Origin: Actinophytocola sp.
GTDB lineage: Bacteria > Actinomycetota > Actinomycetes > Mycobacteriales > Pseudonocardiaceae
Assembly: GCF_009379765.1 (NCBI RefSeq)
Contig: NZ_WHTD01000006.1
Location: 1 to 64,000 of the forward strand
DNA length: 64,000 bases
Reading direction: 5' to 3'
Part shown: in pieces, positions 59,430 to 64,000 of the stretch
Layout of the letters: every line of letters begins with the position of its first letter
How positions within the stretch are numbered: the stretch's first letter is position 1
Translations under genes and position numbers: made by a program
The notes under the pieces: generated by a model
What the model saw: the letters and a program-made list of their open reading frames with translations, nothing else
Databases searched by the model: none
Told to the model about the DNA's origin: nothing

Positions 59430-61484
59430 TTGTCGACAGACCTCGTCGAAGTGGTCAAAGTGCTCGACCACCCGCAGAACCGGCTGTGGACCGTGCTGAA
59501 CGACCTCGAGTCGTACCCTCGGTTCGTCCGCGAGATCGCCTGGTCACACCGGACCGGCCACGCCGAGGCCGGTGTCGGCACCCAGTACGAGGTCAGATTC
59601 AGCGTCGACCAGGGACCGGTGGCGCGCCACGACGTCGAGGTTCTCGTGCACCGGCCGCCGGAGCACCTGGTGCTGGTGAGCGACCGCTGGCCGGGCGGGC
59701 ACGTCGCGATCCGGCTGACCGCGGTCGACCGGAGGCGGACCGAGCTGCACCTCGCGATCTCGTTGCCGGACAGCACATCGCTGCACGCGTCGTGGCTGCG
59801 TAAGCGGGCCCGCCGGGCGATCGAGCTGGTCGACGACCATCTGGCCGGCCGGGCGAACACTGTGTCCCGGGGCGGTCTGGACCAGACCGCGAAGGGGCAG
59901 TCGCAGCTGGTCGTGGCGCGGATCCTCACCAAGGCGGGGGTGATCTCACCCGGCCGCCCGGACCGGGTGGCGAAGCAGCTGACCGCGCTGGCCAAGTGGG
60001 GCGCGACGATGGCGGGCGGGTACAGCGCGGCGGCCGCGCGGGTGCCGCGGGAGGACGCGATCGCGGACGAGCTGGGCGCGTTGACGTTCGGCGATGTCGA
60101 GACTCGTACCGACCGGTTGGCGAACGGGCTGTACAAGTACGGCGTCCGGCAGGGCCGGCGGGTGGCGTTGATGTGCCGCAACCACGGCGGGCTCGTCGAG
60201 GCGATGATCGCGTGCGGAAAGCTCGGCGTCACGGTGTTGCTGCTGAACACGGGCCTGTCCGCGGCGCAGGTCAGCGACGCGGTGGAGGCGCACCGGCCGG
60301 TGGCGGTGCTGGCGGACGAGGAGTTCTTCCCGCTGATGTACGAGCTGCCACCGGCACTTCCGCGGATCAGCACGTGGGCGGGCGGCGAGCCGACGCTCGA
60401 CGGGCTGATCGAGCACGGGTCGCCGGAGAAGGTGAAGCCGCCGACGTCGGCCGGCAAGATCATCGTGTTGACGTCCGGGACCACCAGCAACCCCAAGGGT
60501 GCGCGCCGGCGCAACCCGCACGGCCTGCGCACCGCGGCGGCCGTGCTCTCGCGGATCCCGCTGCGGGCGGGGGAGCGGATGCTGGTCGCGGCGCCGCTGT
60601 TCCACACGTGGGGCCTGGCGGCGATGCAGCTCGGCATGCCGCTGCACGCGAAGCTGGTGCTGCAGCGCCGGTTCGACGCGGAGTCTGCGCTGCGGTTGAT
60701 CGAGGAGCACGGGTGCACGTCGATGTTCGCGGTGCCGGTGATGCTGCAACGCATCATGGACCTGCCGCGGCAGGTGATCCGCAACTACGACACGTCGTCG
60801 CTGCGGGTGGTGGCGAGCAGCGGGTCGCCGATGTCGGAGGTGTTCGTGACGGGGTTCATGGACGAGTTCGGCGACGTGCTCTACAACCTGTACGGCTCGA
60901 CCGAGGTGTCGTGGGCGAGCATCGCCGACCCGATCGACCTGCGCGCGGCGCCGACCACGGCCGGCCGCTGCCCGGTCGGCACCCGCGTCGGCATCCTGGA
61001 CGCGCGGGGCAAGCCCGTGCCGCCGGGGGTGGTGGGCCAGATCTGTGTCGGGAACGACATGCTGTTCGAGGGCTACACGGGCGGCGGGAGCAACCGTCTG
61101 TACGACGACATGATGGTGACGGGCGACCGGGGCTACCTGGACGCGGACGGCCGCCTGTTCGTCTCCGGCCGGGACGACGACATGATCATCTCCGGCGGCG
61201 AGAACGTCTTCCCGCGCCCGGTGGAGGAGCTGCTGCTCACCCTGCCGCAGGTGCTGGACGCGGCGGTCGTCGGCGTGCCGGACCGCGAGTACGGCCAGCG
61301 CTTCGCCGCGTACGTCGCGCTCCGCCACGGCGCGCTGCTGAGCGCCGACATGGTCCGCGACTACGTCCACGCGCACCTGCCCCGCTTCGCGGTGCCGCGC
61401 GACGTGATCTTCGTTGACCGGCTGCCACGCAACGCCACCGGCAAGGTGGTCCGCCGCCTCCTCGCCTCCGAGGGCCTGGCTTAG
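59430..61484 (+). CDS. Fusion protein: SRPBCC (polyketide cyclase-like) domain + AMP-dependent acyl-CoA synthetase/ligase
   Basis: LDHPQNRLWTVLNDLESYPRFVREI then KIIVLTSGTTSNPKGARR, YNLYGSTEVSWASI, VTGDRGYLDADGRLFVSGRDDDMIISGGENVFP, NATGKVVRR; TTG start with GGAGG; ATG possible upstream in the 59358 ORF. Confidence 0.88.
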   Translation: MSTDLVEVVKVLDHPQNRLWTVLNDLESYPRFVREIAWSHRTGHAEAGVGTQYEVRFSVDQGPVARHDVEVLVHRPPEHLVLVSDRWPGGHVAIRLTAVDRRRTELHLAISLPDSTSLHASWLRKRARRAIELVDDHLAGRANTVSRGGLDQTAKGQSQLVVARILTKAGVISPGRPDRVAKQLTALAKWGATMAGGYSAAAARVPREDAIADELGALTFGDVETRTDRLANGLYKYGVRQGRRVALMCRNHGGLVEAMIACGKLGVTVLLLNTGLSAAQVSDAVEAHRPVAVLADEEFFPLMYELPPALPRISTWAGGEPTLDGLIEHGSPEKVKPPTSAGKIIVLTSGTTSNPKGARRRNPHGLRTAAAVLSRIPLRAGERMLVAAPLFHTWGLAAMQLGMPLHAKLVLQRRFDAESALRLIEEHGCTSMFAVPVMLQRIMDLPRQVIRNYDTSSLRVVASSGSPMSEVFVTGFMDEFGDVLYNLYGSTEVSWASIADPIDLRAAPTTAGRCPVGTRVGILDARGKPVPPGVVGQICVGNDMLFEGYTGGGSNRLYDDMMVTGDRGYLDADGRLFVSGRDDDMIISGGENVFPRPVEELLLTLPQVLDAAVVGVPDREYGQRFAAYVALRHGALLSADMVRDYVHAHLPRFAVPRDVIFVDRLPRNATGKVVRRLLASEGLA

Positions 61485-61627
61485 GTCCGGGACGTAATCG
61501 GACCTTCGAGCTGCCGCACCAGGTCGCGAGCCAGCCGTAGCCACGTGGCCCAACGCGCCCAGCTCGGTGTGCCAGCCGACATGAACCGCTCCGCGAACTG
61601 GAGCCGCAGCTCGACAGCATCCGTCAT
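61481..61627 (-). CDS. Small ORF (48 aa) coupled by ATGA to the AAA ATPase remnant
   Basis: MTDAVELRLQFAERFMSAGTPSWARWATWLRLARDLVRQLEGPITSRT. Confidence 0.45.
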   Translation of the reverse strand: MTDAVELRLQFAERFMSAGTPSWARWATWLRLARDLVRQLEGPITSRT

Positions 61628-63285
61628 CGCGCGACCCAATGCGTGAGACGCTCGATGTTCCGGATGAAGGGACGAAGATCCTCGTCTAGGCCGACGTGTG
61701 CACCGACCTTGCACGCCTTGAGTGCCCCGACGGCTCGGTGATCGAGGTCGGCGCTCAGGCGGCGATACAACTCGCCTTCGTGCCCCGTTGCGTCGAACAC
61801 CGCCAGGCTCAGCACCGCGTGGGTCGTGGGGGCGGCCGACAACACCGACTCGACATCGGCAAGTGACTCGCCGCGCCGCAGATGGGCTGTTCGGTACTTG
61901 CGGTGCGCCGCCGCCTCGAGCGCGCCCCGGCAGCAGTTGGCCACCAGCTCGCCGCGGATGTCGCGCGGCATCTCACTGGTGTTCGCCAGTGCGCGGGCGT
62001 CGTCCAGATAGCGGTCTATCGGATCCATGGAGCGCACCACGTGCACGGCCGACTGGCGGCGGCGTTGGACCTCCCACATGGTGGGTGGGTCCGGAAGGCG
62101 GCGCACGGCCTCGGCGAGCCGGTCGTCGTGGCTGAAGACGATCACCTGCCGGGTCGTCGCGATGCGTGCCAGCACGTCGGCCAGCCCGGAGACCTTGCCC
62201 GGGTCCATCGCCTGCACCGGATCATCGATGACGACGAACCGGAACGGGCTCGCGTCCATCGTGGCGCGGGGGAGGAACAGCGACAGGCCCAGCGTGTGCA
62301 GCTCACCCTGGCTCATCACGCTGAACGCCGCGGTCTCCGTGCTGCCGATCACGGCTCTGAGGCTTACCCGCCGGCGCGTGCTCGCCCCCGCGAGCTTCAC
62401 ACTTTCCAGGGACACGTCACTGTGCTGGCGCATGCTCTCCCAGATGCGCTGGGCCTCGTCGCCGATCGGCGCCATGCGATCGTCCCGCAGGCTCGCTGTG
62501 GACTGCTTCAACCAGGCTTCGGCCTTCTTGAGTAGGCTGAGCAGCTCGGACTCGGCGTACAAGACGTCCGCGGCGTCGTGCCAGCCCATCAGGCGCACGG
62601 CGACCGGCTGCCAGAGCTGGTCGAGCTCCTTGAGCCTCGTCGTGGCCGAGTCGCGGGCGTGATCGAGTGCCTTCGAGAGCTCGACGTGGGCGGACACACC
62701 GGCCGAGACGAGCTCAGTCGGCGACATCGGTCGGAGATCGGTCCACGCCTGCCAAGCTTCCGCGAGGGTCGTGACGGTCGAATCACCCGTGTTCTCGCGA
62801 AGAACAGCCGGCAAGGCACCCACCAGGGACAACAACCGCTCCCGTGTGGTCGTGACGTCGGCACGCGCCTCGCGGATGTTCCGCGCCAGAGCGTGCATCT
62901 GGTCGAGATCTCGCTCCGCGCGTCGCCGCCAGGCAGTGTCGAGGTTTCCCGCACCGCACACCGGGCATGCTCGGTCGCCGGCATGTTGGTGCAGGCTCAG
63001 GGCCTCGGCCAGCAGTCGCCCAGCGCTCTCGGCCGTCTCCGCTGCCTGAGTGCTCGCACCGGCCTGCCGCTCGAGAGCGGTCCGGATCTGCTCGACCGCG
63101 GCATGGACATCCTGCCGCGCCGGGATACCGAGACCGACCAGACCGTTGAGGCGGTCGATCTCGGCCGTGTCGTCGGCGTAGAGCGCGATGTCGACCAGTT
63201 CATCAAGGTCGACCTTCCCTGCGGCGAGCAGCGATTCAGCACGTCGGGCACGGGGGTCGACGATCGTGGCGAGTTCGGCGAGGAG
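61624..63285 (-). pseudogene. AAA/SMC-like ATPase C-terminal portion, N-terminus with Walker A missing
   Basis: CPVCGAG Zn-hook-like motif in coiled coil, MSQGELHTLGLSLFLPRA, FRFVVIDDPVQAMDP Walker B, RQVIVFSHDDRL; no GxxxxGK[ST] in the ORF. Confidence 0.7.
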
Positions 63286-63289
63286 CGCG

Positions 63290-63670
63290 ACCGGTGCCAG
63301 CGGCTTCCTGCTCAAGGACGCGACGCCCGACGAGCTCGTGTCCGCGGTCCGGGTGGTCGCCGCGGGTGAGGCACTGCTCGCGCCGACCGTCACCAGCCGG
63401 CTGATCGCGCACTTCGCCCGCCAGCCGAGCGTGATCGGCACGCCGCCCAGGCTCGACGGCCCCACCCCGCGCGAGCGCGAGGTGCTCGTGCTCATCGCGC
63501 GCGGCCTGTCGAACAAGGAGATCGCCGCGCGGCTCGTGGTCGCCGAGCAGACGGTGAGGACGCACATCGGCCGGATCCTCGGCAAGCTCGCGCTGTGCGA
63601 CCGGGCGCAGGCGGTGATGGTCGCCTACGAGTCGGGCCTGGTGGCGCCGGGTGCCGACCCGATGCCCTGA
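63290..63670 (+). pseudogene. NarL/LuxR-type response regulator, 5'-truncated
   Basis: GASGFLLKDATPDELVSAVRVVAAGEALLAP...LTPREREVLVLIARGLSNKEIAARLVVAEQTVRTHIGRILGKL; phosphoacceptor half of receiver absent. Confidence 0.8.
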
Positions 63671-63718
63671 ACGCGTCGCCGGGGACGTTCAATGCCCCGA
63701 GCGCGTCGTTCAGGGCAT
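63662..63718. repeat. 57-bp dispersed inverted-repeat element, copy 2, overlapping the LuxR stop codon
   Basis: ATGCCCTGAACG...CGTTCAGGGCAT, 12-bp perfect arms. Confidence 0.65.
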
Positions 63719-63766
63719 GCCGGGCCACGCGGGGCGGCCGGGCGACTTGATCAAGCCGGGTTGTTG

Positions 63767-64000
63767 CTAGAACAGCGAGATCACGCCGTAGGCGAGCGCG
63801 GCCAGGGTCGCGGCCGCGGGTGCGGTGAGCACCCAGCCGATCGCGATGTCGCCGGCCACCGACCAGCGCACGGCCGACCGGCGCCGGGTCGCGCCGACGC
63901 CCATCACGGCCGAGGTCACCACATGCGTCGTGGACACCGGCGCGGCGAACACGAACGCGGTCAGGTACAACACCGACGACGCCGAGATCTCCGCCGCGAA
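63767..64000 (-). CDS. PiT family inorganic phosphate transporter, C-terminal part (runs off the right edge)
   Basis: FVFAAPVSTTHVVTSAVMGVGATRRRSAVRWSVAGDIAIGWVLTAPAAATLAALAYG. Confidence 0.88.
   Translation of the reverse strand, partial: FAAEISASSVLYLTAFVFAAPVSTTHVVTSAVMGVGATRRRSAVRWSVAGDIAIGWVLTAPAAATLAALAYGVISLF

Noticed and set aside
61481-63585. Intact novel defence ATPase operon
   Set aside because: No Walker A and the N-terminal part of the listed ORF is antisense to the LuxR gene, so the ATPase is truncated as it stands

Overview
High-GC actinobacterial chromosome segment, probably Pseudonocardiales (inferred from gene content and order). The core is the Pup-proteasome locus: PAC2 - metH relic - HAD - hisE - hisG ... 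recB-like - M50 protease - trmI - five Cys-pair membrane proteins - arc/mpa - AKR - dop - pup - prcB - prcA - pafA - [5-gene insertion] - pafB - pafC - tatA - tatC - DAG kinase - helY. Downstream lie an Eis-like acetyltransferase, a 5'-3' exonuclease, a giant SARP/BTAD regulator, a DrrAB-like ABC exporter, an M24 peptidase, an Lrp/AsnC regulator, a CGNR zinc-finger regulator, secreted hydrolases, an ECF sigma factor with a membrane partner, and a lysine-degradation cluster (kamA, kdd, amidohydrolase, kamD, kamE, kal). An SRPBCC-AMP-ligase fusion and a PiT transporter (partial) end the window. Points most worth a second look: (1) paralogous membrane proteins with a conserved Cys pair between trmI and arc; (2) Pup encoded directly with C-terminal Glu; (3) a metH gene reduced to its two ends; (4) a 119-bp tandem duplication forming GTGA-coupled 40-codon mini-ORFs before an Lrp gene; (5) a DUF4333 lipoprotein gene apparently split by a truncated PIG-L gene; (6) several other relics (ccdA, vapC-like, AAA ATPase / LuxR junction, XRE, GNAT); (7) a 57-bp dispersed repeat at two stop codons; (8) several candidate operators. 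All calls are from reading the sequence and supplied translations; no searches were run.
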